From: DASUAS01 sp963720765
Lineage (GTDB): Bacteria; Actinomycetota; Acidimicrobiia; IMCC26256; DASPTH01
Length of the DNA stretch: 64,000 nt
Direction of reading: 5' to 3'
Assembly: GCA_963720765.1 (NCBI GenBank)
Contig: CAVRGS010000002.1
Span: forward strand, 62,001-126,000
The notes below the pieces were generated by a model. It was not told where the DNA came from and did not search any database. It saw only the letters and a list, made by a program, of their open reading frames with translations. The position numbers and the translations under genes were made by a program. Shown in pieces: positions 26,306 to 35,068 of the stretch (position 1 is the first letter of the stretch; each line of letters opens with the position of its first letter).

Positions 26306-27821
26306 CTAGCTGGGAGTGCTCGATCCGAGCTCGATGGTGGCGGTGTGGCTCTGGCCCGACGAGTCGGTCCACGTGACCTTCACGCTGTCGCCCGGCTGGT
26401 AGGGCACCATCAGGTGTGTGAGCTGCGTCGCCGAGGTGACCGCGGTGCCGTCGACGCTGGTGATGGTGGAGCCCGCCTCGATGCCGGCGTCGTCGGCACC
26501 GGAGCCCGACTGCACGTCCCGCACGTAGGCGCCGTTGCCGCTCGTGCTGCCCTGGCTGGCGGGGCCACCGAAGTCGCCGTTGCCGCCGTAGGGGTCGCCG
26601 TAGCCGTTGGCGCTGCCGTCGTCCTGCACCGACACGCCCATGATCGCGGCGTGCGCACCGACGTGGATGGTGTCGCCACCCTCGCCCGACTGGATCTTCT
26701 TGGCGATGGCGAGCGCGTCCTCGATCGGGATCGCGTAGCCCTCGTTGGCCGACTGGCCGCCGAAGCCGAACCCGCCGTTGCCGCTCGAGGCCGCCGCGTT
26801 CATGCCCACGACGTTGCCGTCGGCGTCGACCAGCGGACCGCCCGAGTCGCCGGGCTGGATGTTGGCGTCGATCTGCACGAGGTTGCGCAGGGTCTCGGCG
26901 TTGCTGCCGTCCTGGTCGGAGGCGGTGATCTGCTGGTTGGTGTCGGTGACGCTGCCGCTGACGACGGTCGGGCTCGCCACCCTTGCCGCCGGCGTTGCCG
27001 AGCGCCACGATCGCGTCGCCGACCTGCACCGACGACGAGTCGCCGATCGACGCTGCGGTGAGATCGGACACGCCCTCGATCTGCACGAGCGCGACGTCGT
27101 GCTCGATGTCGTATCCGAGCACCTTCACCGGGTGGTACTCGCCCGTTGCCGTTGAGCTCGGCCTGCAGTCTCGGTGGACGACGCGATGACGTGGTTGTTG
27201 GTGAGCACGAGGCCCGACGACGAGATGATGATCCCGGTGCCGGCGGCTTCACCACCGTGCGACCGCGCTCACGAGGTTCACGACCGACGGGCTGACCTTC
27301 GCCGCGATCGACTGCACGTCGATGTTGGCCTGCTGCCCGTTGTTCGACGACCCGCTCGACGGCCGTCCGGTGTTGGGGTCGAAGGTCGGGATCTGCTGCT
27401 GGGTCGGGAAGTTGCTCGACGCGCTGGTGGTGTTGCTGCCGTGGTTGGTGCCGATCGAGTAGCCGAACACTGCGGCGAGGGTGAGGAAGCACGCGACCGC
27501 GAGCGCGCCGAGGGTCCGCCGGCGCGATTCGCGCTGCTGGCGCACGACCGTCCGTGGCGGGACCCCGGGGGGAGGGGTCGCCGCCATCGGGACGGTCGGA
27601 GGGCCCGCCGGGGGGATCGGCGGAGGGGGAGGCGCCGCGGCGGGAGGAGGCGGGGGAGGCACCGCAGCCGCCGGCGGAGTGGCCGGAACGGTCGGCGGCG
27701 CGGGCGGGTACATCGGCTGATACGGAGGCGAGGCCTCCGGTCGAGGCGGAGGCGAGGCCTCCGGACGGGGCGGGGGCGAGGCCTCGGGGTGGGAAGGCTG
27801 CGTGTCGTCGGGGTTCGACAT
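26306..27821 (-). CDS. HtrA/DegP-like trypsin-type serine protease with PDZ domain, frameshifted
   Basis: About 500 residues. A cytoplasmic Pro-rich N-terminus has a repeated PRPEASPP unit, then a single membrane helix (TLGALAVACFLTLAAVFGYS, about residues 105-124). The extracytoplasmic chymotrypsin-fold domain carries the catalytic triad motifs LTNNHVI (His), HDVALVQIEG (Asp) and QPGDSGGPLVDADG (Ser). A C-terminal PDZ domain follows (AYVRDVQSGSGADDAGIEAG). Three or more one-base shifts lie between about 26985 and 27265. All catalytic motifs are intact, so the protein is probably functional in the organism. Role: quality control or regulated proteolysis at the envelope. It is divergent from the anti-sigma kinase gene, whose pathway could respond to envelope stress (inference). 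Confidence 0.82.
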
Positions 27822-27894
27822 CGTGCGTGCTCCAGGGAGGTGGACGGGCGGGGGGAAGGCCCGTGGGGATGACTGTGCCCGACCGATCCTGAGA

Positions 27895-27906
27895 GGAACC
27901 TGTTCC
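27895..27906. promoter_or_regulatory. Short dyad GGAAC-CT-GTTCC in a divergent intergenic region
   Basis: The 277-nt gap between the protease and the anti-sigma kinase contains a perfect 5+5 inverted repeat. GGAAC also resembles the -35 element of ECF sigma promoters. It may be an operator or part of a promoter; nothing else in the gap stands out. Confidence 0.3.
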
Positions 27907-28098
27907 GGTGACTACCGACCATCTCGGCGGGTGTCTCGGTCCGACTCGAGTGGTAACGCCGCTATGCGCCCGGCGGTGCCCGAGGCGGCTGGTCGACTTC
28001 TCAGCCCGGCCACAGGGATACCGTTTCGGAGCCGGTGGGCGCGGGCACGCTCTCGAGTGGGAGCGGGAAGCCCACCGACACATACGACGGGAAGATGC

Positions 28099-28498
28099 AT
28101 GGAGACCGTCGAGACGCAACTGCCGAGCACGGTGACTTCCCCCCAAGCTGGCCCGCGCGTTCCTCCGGGCGACGCTCGAGACATGGAAGCTCGACGGGTT
28201 CGGTGACGTCACCGAGTTGCTGGTCTCCGAGTTGGTGGCGAACGTCGTGACCCACGTTGGCTCGCCGATGACGCTCCGGGTCCGACGGGATCAGTCGACG
28301 ATGCGCGTCGAGATCGACGATCCGAGCCCGCAGGTCCCGGTCGTGCGCCATCCCGATGCCGTCGACGAGCACGGGCGCGGCGTGTTGCTCGTGGATCAGC
28401 TCGCGAACGCGTGGGGTGTCGAACCGCACGACGACGGCAAGACGGTGTGGTTCGAGCTCGACGTGTCGACCGCGACCGACGAGGTCCACTGCCGCTGA
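28099..28498 (+). CDS. RsbW/SpoIIAB-like anti-sigma factor kinase, frameshifted
   Basis: A GHKL-ATPase protein of about 132 residues. The N-box is in LLVSELVANVVTHV and the G1 region is DEHGRGVLLVDQLANAW. The substrate-facing strands and short length match actinobacterial ATP-binding serine kinase/anti-sigma proteins, which hold a sigma factor inactive and phosphorylate a STAS antagonist. A C-run at 28139-28144 has one C too many; removing it restores LARAFLRATLETWKLDGF upstream of the N-box. The ATG at 28099 has GGGAAG 5 nt upstream. The convergent neighbour is a STAS protein, its likely partner. The target sigma factor is not in the window. Confidence 0.85.
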
Positions 28499-28506
28499 CG
28501 TCGTCG

Positions 28507-28810
28507 TCAGTCGTCGATCCACTCCTGCAGGCCGACGGTCTCGATCGCGAGGCGCGGCATGTCCTGCGGGTTGCGCAGCCGAAGCGCGCCGCCGTCCTCG
28601 CCAGGCGCTTGTGCACGCCGACCAACACACCAATGGTGCTCGAGTCGACGAAGGTGACCTCGGTGAGATCGAGGGTGACGAGACCGCTGAGCGGCGGAGC
28701 AGCGCGGCGCGCAGGGCGTCCTTCACCGCGAGGTCGAGTTGACCGGTCGCGGTGACGACCGGTCCTGTGGCCTCGTTCTCCACTGAGAACTGCGCGTCGG
28801 TCACGGCCAC
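28507..28810 (-). CDS. STAS-domain anti-sigma factor antagonist, frameshifted
   Basis: About 100 residues of SpoIIAA/RsbV type. It has an N-terminal strand (QFSVENEATGPVVTATGQLD), the core LVTLDLTEVTFVDSSTIGVL with the D-S-S phosphorylation site, and a C-terminal LRLRNPQDMPRLAIETVGLQ segment. Two one-base changes, near 28690 and 28600, separate these pieces. When unphosphorylated such proteins bind the kinase and release the sigma factor; phosphorylation at the second Ser would reverse this. It is convergent with the kinase gene, 8 nt apart. The usual Gly after DSS is Thr here. Confidence 0.8.
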
Positions 28811-28883
28811 GTTCTATCGCGACCGTCTCCGAGGTCCCGTTCATGTCGGCGAGGGAGGGCTGCGGGTGTGCTTCTCTGTCCGG

Positions 28884-29871
28884 ATGCCGCGCTACGTCGA
28901 AGACCCCCAGGTCGAGCCCGTTGTCCGAACGCTCCTCGGTGCGATCGACGCCGGTGACGGCGGCACCGAGGAGCAGCTGGCCGTCGTCGACGCGCTCCTC
29001 GCCGGTTACTGGAACGGTTCGGACCTCGCCCGCCCGGAGCTGGTCCCGTTCGCGCCGGCCGAGGCGGCGGCGGCGCTCACCGATCCGCACGTCCGCAGCC
29101 AGGCCCGGGAGCTGATGGTGCTCCTCGAGTCGTGTCGCCACCCGCTCACCGAGGCGCAGATCGAGCGGGTCGACACCTACGGCGTCGCGCTGCACGAGGA
29201 CGGCAAGGGCATGGCGCTCCTGCGCGACTTCGTTCGATCGGGCGCGCGAGCACGCGCAGGCCGACTTCCAGCGCTACATCGACGAGATGGAGGACGAGCT
29301 GGCCGAGCCCACGCTGCTCGCCGAGCACGTGGGCATGGAGAGCGTCGCCGACGTCGGGCTCGTCGAGCGCTTGCGCGCGCTGCACGACCTCCCGCAGGGG
29401 ACGCTGGGATACGAGTACGTGGAGTTCTATCGGCGCAACGGGATCGTCCTGCCGGGCGAGGATCCGGCGATGCCCGCGGTCTTCGTGGCCCACGACATGT
29501 GCCACGTGATCGCGGGGTACGAGCCGACGGGCCCCGAGGAGATCGCGCTCGGCGCGATGCAGCTGTGCGTCAGCGACGACGATCGGCACTGGGTGCAGTT
29601 CCTCGGCAACCTCGCGGTGCACGAAGCCGGGTTCTTCACCAACGAAGCGGTGACGGGGAAGACGGCGACGCTGGCTCGCGAAGGTTCGGCGGTCCTGATG
29701 GCCGAGGGCATGCGCCGGGGGTCACGGTGCACCGGCGACTTCACCGCCATGGACCACCTGGGCGCGGCCGCCGTGCCGGTCGACGGACATCCGGGCCGAG
29801 TTCGGCGGTCCCGCCCCGCAGCTGACCCGGCTCGCGGTGCCGGCTCGGGTGCGTCGGGCGGTCCCGCCTAG
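28884..29871 (+). CDS. Coq4-like protein with TerB-like N-terminus, frameshifted
   Basis: About 330 residues. The first ~110 (PQVEPVVRTLLGAIDAGDGG, then EEQLAVVDALLAGYW) form a helical TerB-like bundle. The second part carries the Coq4 hallmark HDxxHxxxGY (FVAHDMCHVIAGYEPTGPEE), which binds a divalent metal in Coq4. Coq4 supports ubiquinone C1 chemistry; actinobacteria normally use menaquinone, so the role here is unknown. One base is inserted near 29235. A second shift near 29785 is likely, because third-position G/C bias then follows DIRAEFGGPAPQLTRLAVPA, and the stop would fall at 29897-29899, inside tRNA-Arg. The stop given is that of the uncorrected frame. Confidence 0.65.
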
Positions 29872-29889
29872 ACTCGACGGGTTCCACCT

Positions 29890-29962
29890 GCGCTCGTAGC
29901 TCAACGGATAGAGCATCTGACTACGGATCAGAAGGTTGGGGGTTCGAATCCCTCCGAGCGCG
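29890..29962 (+). tRNA. tRNA-Arg (anticodon ACG)
   Basis: A full cloverleaf can be drawn: 7-bp acceptor stem GCGCTCG/CGAGCGC, D-arm GCTC/GAGC, anticodon stem TCTGA/TCAGA with loop CTACGGA (anticodon at 29923-29925), T-stem GGGGG/CCCTC with loop TTCGAAT, and discriminator G. The 3' CCA is not encoded. Its 3' half is duplicated at 40956-41000, marking it as the integration site of the island. Confidence 0.95.
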
Positions 29963-29965
29963 CTG
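29921..29965 (+). repeat. Left attachment site (direct repeat copy 1)
   Basis: A 45-bp sequence from the anticodon loop of tRNA-Arg to 3 nt past its end, identical to 40956-41000. The match extends 10 bp leftwards with three mismatches. It is the product of site-specific integration into the tRNA gene. Confidence 0.9.
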
Positions 29966-29982
29966 AAGAAGTCGCTGGTAGG

Positions 29983-30010
29983 AGGCGGTCTCTAGTTCGG
30001 GAGGCCGCCT
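29983..30010 (+). terminator. Hairpin after the tRNA, island side
   Basis: A 10-bp stem (AGGCGGTCTC / GAGGCCGCCT, one G-U pair) with an 8-nt loop, followed by CTTTC. It probably terminates the tRNA-Arg transcript. It belongs to the island, because it lies inside the repeat boundary. Confidence 0.5.
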
Positions 30011-30160
30011 CTTTCGCGTCCGGGACCGGCCGAGTTCGAACGGGATTTCTAACAGACCACGCGGGACGGCCGGGCCGAGGCGGGTACTGAATGGTTCTGC
30101 TGGTGACGTGGGCCTCGCGAGTCCGGCCGGCGAGCGCGGTCGCCTCGTATGGTCGTGCTC

Positions 30161-31165
30161 ATGGCGAACCCGCTGCTGTCGACCTATCGCGCCGGTGAGA
30201 ACCGAGTTACGTCGTCGACCATGGCCGTGCTGGAGCGGATCGATCTCGCGCTGGTGCAGGAGCTTCTCGAGGCGGCCTCCGGAGCTGGCGGGGAGCTGCG
30301 AACAGTCGTCTTCGAGAACCAGATCGTCGAGAAGGACTCCGTGCCCGATGCGCGAATCTCTGCGCGCTTCACCTGGTGGTTCGAAACCAAGACGGCACGT
30401 GGTGGATACGCCACTGAAGGTCACGACTGTGAGCAGCTTCGCTCTCACTCGAAGAAGCTCGAAGTCGACGTGGACGCCCGACTGTTCGTTCTTACCCCCG
30501 ACGCAGTCCGGCCTTCCTGGTTCGATGAGCTCGACGGGGTCGACGAAGCCGTCCGTGATCGCGTCCTGTGGCTGAGCTTCAGGGATCTCGCGGAGGCGAT
30601 CAACGGCATCATCGTCGATCCGGTGCGGCTCATCGGCGAGCAGACCAAGTTCCTCTTGTCGGAGCTCGTGGCGCTTTACGAAACCGACGGGCTGCTGAGC
30701 AACGATGACACGGTTGTGGTCGCTGCACGCGCCGCGTGGCCCGAATATCAGCAGGTCGGCGCATACATCTGCCAGCCGAACCGCGCGTTTGGTGAGGGCC
30801 TCACCCACTTTGGCTTCTACACACAAGGCGAGATCAAGCCGCTCATCGCGCGAATCCGCGAGCACCTTCCCTCTGTCGCGTTCACGTCCGAGGAGGCCGC
30901 GAAGAGACGAGCCGAGGGTCAGGATGCTGTCGCGGACCTGATCGAGCGAAGCCTGGACGGCCGAGGCCCAGCGCGCGCGGAAGGCGATTCGTTCGGGATC
31001 GTGCTGCTGAGCGGGCCCGATGATCAGGACACGGTTCGACTCGATGGGCCTGTCGTGAACGACGTGAAGGCGGCCTCTGGCAAGCCATGGGCGTGGACCC
31101 TCGGCCAGCGATATACGCGGCTGCTGGAGCGGCTTCGGGCCGCGACTGCAACGAGCGAGCTATAG
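30161..31165 (+). CDS. PD-(D/E)XK-like nuclease candidate of unknown family
   Basis: A 334-residue protein with no signal or membrane segment. Residues about 60-80 (PDARISARFTWWFETKTARG) have the spacing and hydrophobic strands of a PD-(D/E)XK core: Asp, a strand, then E-T-K. The rest (residues about 90-330) is a mixed alpha/beta region with conserved-looking stretches (VLWLSFRDLAEAINGIIVDP, EYQQVGAYICQPNRAFGEGL). I cannot name a family. It lies just inside the left att site, with its stop 7 nt from that of the convergent integrase. A stand-alone restriction- or DNA-repair-type nuclease with an antiphage role is plausible but unproven. ATG 30161 fits the conserved-looking N-terminus; ATG 30149 is an alternative. 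Confidence 0.55.
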   Translation: MANPLLSTYRAGENRVTSSTMAVLERIDLALVQELLEAASGAGGELRTVVFENQIVEKDSVPDARISARFTWWFETKTARGGYATEGHDCEQLRSHSKKLEVDVDARLFVLTPDAVRPSWFDELDGVDEAVRDRVLWLSFRDLAEAINGIIVDPVRLIGEQTKFLLSELVALYETDGLLSNDDTVVVAARAAWPEYQQVGAYICQPNRAFGEGLTHFGFYTQGEIKPLIARIREHLPSVAFTSEEAAKRRAEGQDAVADLIERSLDGRGPARAEGDSFGIVLLSGPDDQDTVRLDGPVVNDVKAASGKPWAWTLGQRYTRLLERLRAATATSEL

Positions 31166-31172
31166 CGCAACG

Positions 31173-32376
31173 TCAACCCTCAGCGATCTCACAATCCCGC
31201 GTCCGGATCGCTCCACGCGCCGTCAGGAGGTCGTCGAAGATCTGGGCGGCTTCGGCCTGCATGCCGGGGAGGACGTGCTGGTACACGTTGAGCGTGAAGC
31301 CCGCGCTGGCGTGGCCGAGGCGTTCGGCTGACAACCTTCGCCGGGACACCAGCCTTCAGCAGCAAGTGTCGTGTGCGTGTGCCGCACGTCGTGGAAGCGG
31401 ATGCGAGGAAGCCTGTGCTTGGCTACGAGACGGTCGAAGGTTCGCGTGATGTACTCGGGATGGATCGGCTTGCCGTCGGGTCGCGCGGAACACGAGACCC
31501 TTCCGGTCGGAGTCCCGGCGGCCGTCGACGGCATCTTTCTCGAGAGACTCCTGTCGTTCGCGGAGCATGGTCAGGGTCCGACGATCGATGTCGATGGTGC
31601 GTCGCCCGGCACGCGTCTGACGTCGGAGAACTGCAACTTCCAACCGACAACTGCGAGCGCCGGCGGCGGATGGTGATCGTGGAACGGCCGAAGTCGATGT
31701 CGTGCAAGCGGAGGCCCATGAACTCCCCGCGGCGCATCCCGGTCTTCGCTGCGAGCGTCCACAGGACGTGGTGACGATGTGCGGCGGTGGCGTCGAGGAA
31801 TCGCCGAAGCTCCGACGCGTCCCACACCTGTATGGCGTTCGGCTCGCCATCGGTCGATGGTTTGGGCGGATCGGCGAGGGCTGCGACGTTGCGCGTGACG
31901 ATGCCCTTGCGGTGGGCGTCGGCGAGCGCCTTGTGCAGCACGCGGTGGACGTAGCGCACCGATGTCGTGCTGAGACCACCCAGCGTCTTGCCGCGGCGGT
32001 TGCCGTCGCGAAGCAGTTCGACGTATAGGCCGTCGAGGTCGTCTGCTTGGAGCTTGCCGAGCTTTATCCGACCGATGCGGGGCACGACGTGCAGTTCGAT
32101 CACGCTGCGGTACGACTCGTAGGTGCGGGGTCGCAGCCGTGACTGTTGCAGCGGGAGCCACCGCTCCGTCAGGTAGGCGGCGAGGGTGGACCGGTCCGAC
32201 GTCGTCTCCTCGCCGTTGTGGCGGCGCTTGACCAGCTCGTTGACGAGACGCTCGGCGTCGATGCGGCGCCGGCCTGCCGCGTGCCAGCGATGCCGTTCCT
32301 TGCCGGTGGCGGGATCGATTCCCTCGTAGACGACGGCGTAGTAGTTGTTGCCCTTCTTCGCGACATGGCCGCGCAT
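31173..32376 (-). CDS. Tyrosine site-specific integrase, frameshifted
   Basis: A phage-type integrase of about 400 residues. It has an arm-binding N-terminal domain (GNNYYAVVYEGIDPATGKER), a core-binding SAM-like domain (RPRTYESYRSVIELHVVPRI) and the catalytic domain. The latter carries TGMRRGEFMGLRLHDID (first Arg), RIRFHDVRHTHTTLAAEG (H-x-x-R), and ASAGFTLNVYQHVLPGMQAE holding the nucleophile Tyr. Frame changes occur near 31630, 31495 and 31340. All catalytic residues are present across the pieces, so I read it as one gene. It would catalyse recombination between the 45-bp att sites in tRNA-Arg. The 5' flank contains clustered short direct repeats that may be arm-type sites. Confidence 0.9.
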
Positions 32377-33049
32377 GTGGGTCCTCCGATGTGATCACCT
32401 GGAGGACGCCACACGGGTATTCGATCGAAGGGCCTGGCGGAAACGCCATTCGATCCCCGCACGGCGATCGTACCGTTCGTCGGCCCTGCCGCAATGTTGA
32501 TGAGAGGGATCCAGTCGAACGGGAGGTCCGGCGGGAGGTCGAACGGGAGGTCGCGGCCGTTTCCATGCGCGAACGGGAGGTCGCGCCGGGAGGTCCAACC
32601 GGACCTGCCTCAACGAGAGCGAGGTCGCGCCCCGGATGGCGCGGCACCTCACGACACGACTGGGGAACAAGACTGCATCGACAGACCATCGTGGTCAGCC
32701 GCCATGCGTTCAGGCGAACCCCCCTGCCGTCACCGACGCGAGTCGGGCTTCTGAGAGCGCTCATCGCGCAGCCACGTCGTGGCCAGCGGGAGGTCGCGCA
32801 GGTTGCCCGTAGGGAAACCTGCAAATGTGTGCGCGCCGGATCTGCCAGTGAGGATGGCGGTGGGTCCACCGTGGTGTTGGTGGTGACCGGTACGTTCCGA
32901 TCGGACGCGCGTTGTTCGTTGGCGTGAGTTCGGAATTGGGCACGCCCCGTTCCGGAGGGTGATCGATCTTCCTGCAGCAACAGGTTGATCGTCACGGTCT
33001 CCTTCCCGGGACGTGCGTGCCACCCCTTGAACCGTTGAAGAGAGAAGGG
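32377..33049. other. Non-coding stretch between integrase and IS110 transposase
   Basis: About 670 nt without a supported gene; the open frames are Arg-rich shadows. It contains the GGGAGGTC repeat cluster and, from about 32798, several potential stem-loops next to the transposase start that may belong to the IS110 left end. Confidence 0.5.
32521..32595 (+). repeat. Cluster of GGGAGGTC direct repeats, 12-bp spacing
   Basis: Five identical GGGAGGTC copies start at 32521, 32533, 32545, 32575 and 32588, and a sixth at 32788. The first three are spaced exactly 12 bp. They lie 145 nt upstream of the integrase start. This layout resembles arm-type integrase sites, excisionase sites or iterons. Confidence 0.55.
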
Positions 33050-34097
33050 ATGGCGATGACCATCGTAGAGACGCACGCGCCTGATCACGGGTGGAGTCGA
33101 TACGCATCTGGATGTGCATGTCGCGGCCGCGGTCGACGCGAACGGCGGCGTGTTGGGTGTCGAGTCGTTCGCGACGACGCCGGCCGGCTATCACGAGTTG
33201 TGTTCGTGGCTCGAGACGTTCGGCACGCTCGCGCGGGTGGGGGTGGAAGGCACCGGCGCGTACGGCGCCGGGCTGGCACGTCATCTGCGCGGTCGGGGGC
33301 TGGTGGTGATCGAGGTTGATCGCCCGAACCGTCAGGAGCGGCGCCGAACGGCAAGTCCGACGAGCTCGACGCGATCGAAGCGGCACGGGCGGCGTTGTCG
33401 GGTCGTGCGTCAGGGATCGCGAAGTCCGCGGATGGTGACGTGGAAGCGATCCGCGCGTTGTTGGTGGCGCGCCGCTCGGGCCGCAACGTGCGCATCAAGT
33501 ACTTGAATCAGATCCGCCATCTCGGTTTCACCGCGCCCGATGAGCTGCGCGAACGGTTCCGGGACGTGCCCGCGACCAGTTGGCGCGCACCGCGGCGGCG
33601 TTGCGTCCCACCGCCGGGAGCGACACGGTCGTGTACGCGACGAAGCTCGCGATCGCGACGCTGGGACGACGTGTCCTCGCGCTCGACGCCGACGGCAAGC
33701 GTCTCGACGATGCGCTCGACACGCTGGTGCGTCGCCGCGCACCGAGCCTGCTCGAGGTCTACGGCGTCGGCATCCACACCGCCGCGATCTTGTTGGTCGC
33801 CGCCGGCGACAACCCGCACCGATTGAAGAACGAAGCTGCGTTCGCGCATCTGTGTGGCGTCGCACCGCTGCCCGCGTCGTCGGGCAAGACCCGACGCGTT
33901 TCCGACTCAACCCCGGCGGCAACCGTCAAGCGAACCACGCGCTCTGGCGGATCGTGTTCACCCGCATGAGCGGCGATGAACGCACCCGCAAATACGTCGC
34001 GCGTCGCCTCGCCGAAGGACGCACCACCCGCGAGATCATGCGCAGCCTGAAGCGTTACGTCGCCCGCGAGCTCTACCCGCACCTCGTCGCCGACTGA
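33050..34097 (+). CDS. IS110-family transposase, frameshifted
   Basis: A DEDD-type transposase of about 345 residues. RuvC-like N-terminal domain: VDTHLDVHVAAAVDANGG with the first Asp, GVEGTGAYGAGLARHLRGRG with Glu, and NGKSDELDAIEAARAALSGR with the Asp pair. C-terminal Tnp_IS116/IS110 domain: LEVYGVGIHTAAILLVAAGD, LCGVAPLPASSGKT with the Ser that attacks DNA, and RLNPGGNRQANHALWRIVFT. Four one-base changes, near 33095, 33345, 33575 and 33895, break the frame while all motifs persist. It is therefore either recently dead or affected by sequence errors. IS110 enzymes are guided by a bridge RNA from the element's non-coding end. Confidence 0.88.
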
Positions 34098-34108
34098 CAC
34101 AGATCTGG

Positions 34109-34182
34109 AGTGACGGGCCTGGCCCGCGAACTGCCTGACACCGACACCGGTTGTCCTTCGAACGAACCGCCGGCCCGTCACT
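34109..34182 (+). other. Large hairpin downstream of the IS110 transposase
   Basis: A perfect 11-bp inverted repeat (AGTGACGGGCC at 34109 and GGCCCGTCACT at 34172) encloses 52 nt that hold further self-complementary sequence (CACCGGTTG). It starts 12 nt after the transposase stop. It may be part of the element's right end or a structured RNA; no T-tract follows it. Confidence 0.4.
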
Positions 34183-34396
34183 CCCGAACACCCTCGGCAC
34201 CGCATGGCCTGATAAGAGCTTGCCCTCACCCGAGTGGCCCATCACTGGTCTGCCAGCACCGCCGAAACAACCCCTTGACAGACATAGGAGCTTCGTTCAG
34301 CAACGAGGACCGTAGCGGCCTCGGCTCCCAGGGTTCCGGTTTTGCCATCTCAGATGTGGTAGAAAAACCGGAAGCGCCCCGACGCGGAGGACCCCA

Positions 34397-35056
34397 ATGG
34401 CCGATGTCAACCCCACGCCCAGCCCGCAAGAGGACGATCCGAGTCGGGCGCTCGCGGCGCTCGGCCTCACCCTGGATCAGCTCACCGAAGCCCGCGGCCG
34501 GGCGCAGCACGATGTTGACGAGTGCACCAGCCTCGATCCCCCAGGCGCACGCGGCCACATCCGCCACATCCGCACGGTCCGCTACCTCCGCGAGATCCTG
34601 ATCCCGCAAGGGTGGACTCCAGACGATTCCGGGAACGTCGGTGCAGTCGTTTCACCCGACGGGTCCATCTCGATCGTCATCACTTCGGGCGATGACGCGA
34701 CCGGACAGCACCGGCAAAGCCCGCGGACCAAGTACCCCAAGGGTGAGGTCACGTGGCGCCGCGTCCGTCAGAACCTCCAGCTCGAACTCTTCGGGGACCC
34801 GTTGCCTCCGCTCGAGATCGATGACTCTCCGGATACGGCGTGTCGGCAAACCTGGGTGCTCCTCCAGTACCCCGCTGGTCAGGTTGTGCGCGCAGAACTC
34901 TCGTGCCCGAAGGGAGTCGACGACTCCGGGCGCATCAGCGAATGGAGCGAGCGGATCCTGCTTCCCGACCTACCGCTCGACACGTACGAGACCTGGGTGC
35001 CGGGGCCCGATGACGAAGGAGGCGACGCCCTCGACGTCCCGGTCTCGCCCCGCTGA
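34397..35056 (+). CDS. Uncharacterised protein upstream of XRE-ImmA
   Basis: A 219-residue soluble protein, first gene of the island's six-gene plus-strand operon. An N-terminal helix (DPSRALAALGLTLDQLTEAR) is followed by an alpha/beta region (VRYLREILIPQGWTPDDSGN, SIVITSGDDATGQHRQSPRT). I recall similar proteins next to XRE-ImmA/IrrE genes in other actinobacteria and consider them partners, but the family has no assigned function. The next gene starts 12 nt after its stop. No catalytic motif, membrane helix or signal is seen. It may be a target of the ImmA-like protease or a toxin-like partner (inference). Confidence 0.6.
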   Translation: MADVNPTPSPQEDDPSRALAALGLTLDQLTEARGRAQHDVDECTSLDPPGARGHIRHIRTVRYLREILIPQGWTPDDSGNVGAVVSPDGSISIVITSGDDATGQHRQSPRTKYPKGEVTWRRVRQNLQLELFGDPLPPLEIDDSPDTACRQTWVLLQYPAGQVVRAELSCPKGVDDSGRISEWSERILLPDLPLDTYETWVPGPDDEGGDALDVPVSPR

Positions 35057-35068
35057 GGTCAGCAGAAC

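Larger units (their letters stand above)
32798..34182 (+). mobile_element. IS110-family insertion sequence, approximate extent
   Basis: The element comprises the transposase gene plus flanks. IS110 elements lack clear terminal inverted repeats and target duplications, so the true ends cannot be read directly. The left flank has stems at 32798-32804/32816-32822 (GCAGGTT/AACCTGC) and around 32872-32890. The right flank has an 11-bp dyad at 34109-34119/34172-34182. The limits given are these structures. Confidence 0.45.

Noticed and set aside
32521..32595. CRISPR array
   Set aside because: The repeats are 8 nt with 4-22 nt spacers and no cas gene is present. They are better explained as protein-binding repeats.
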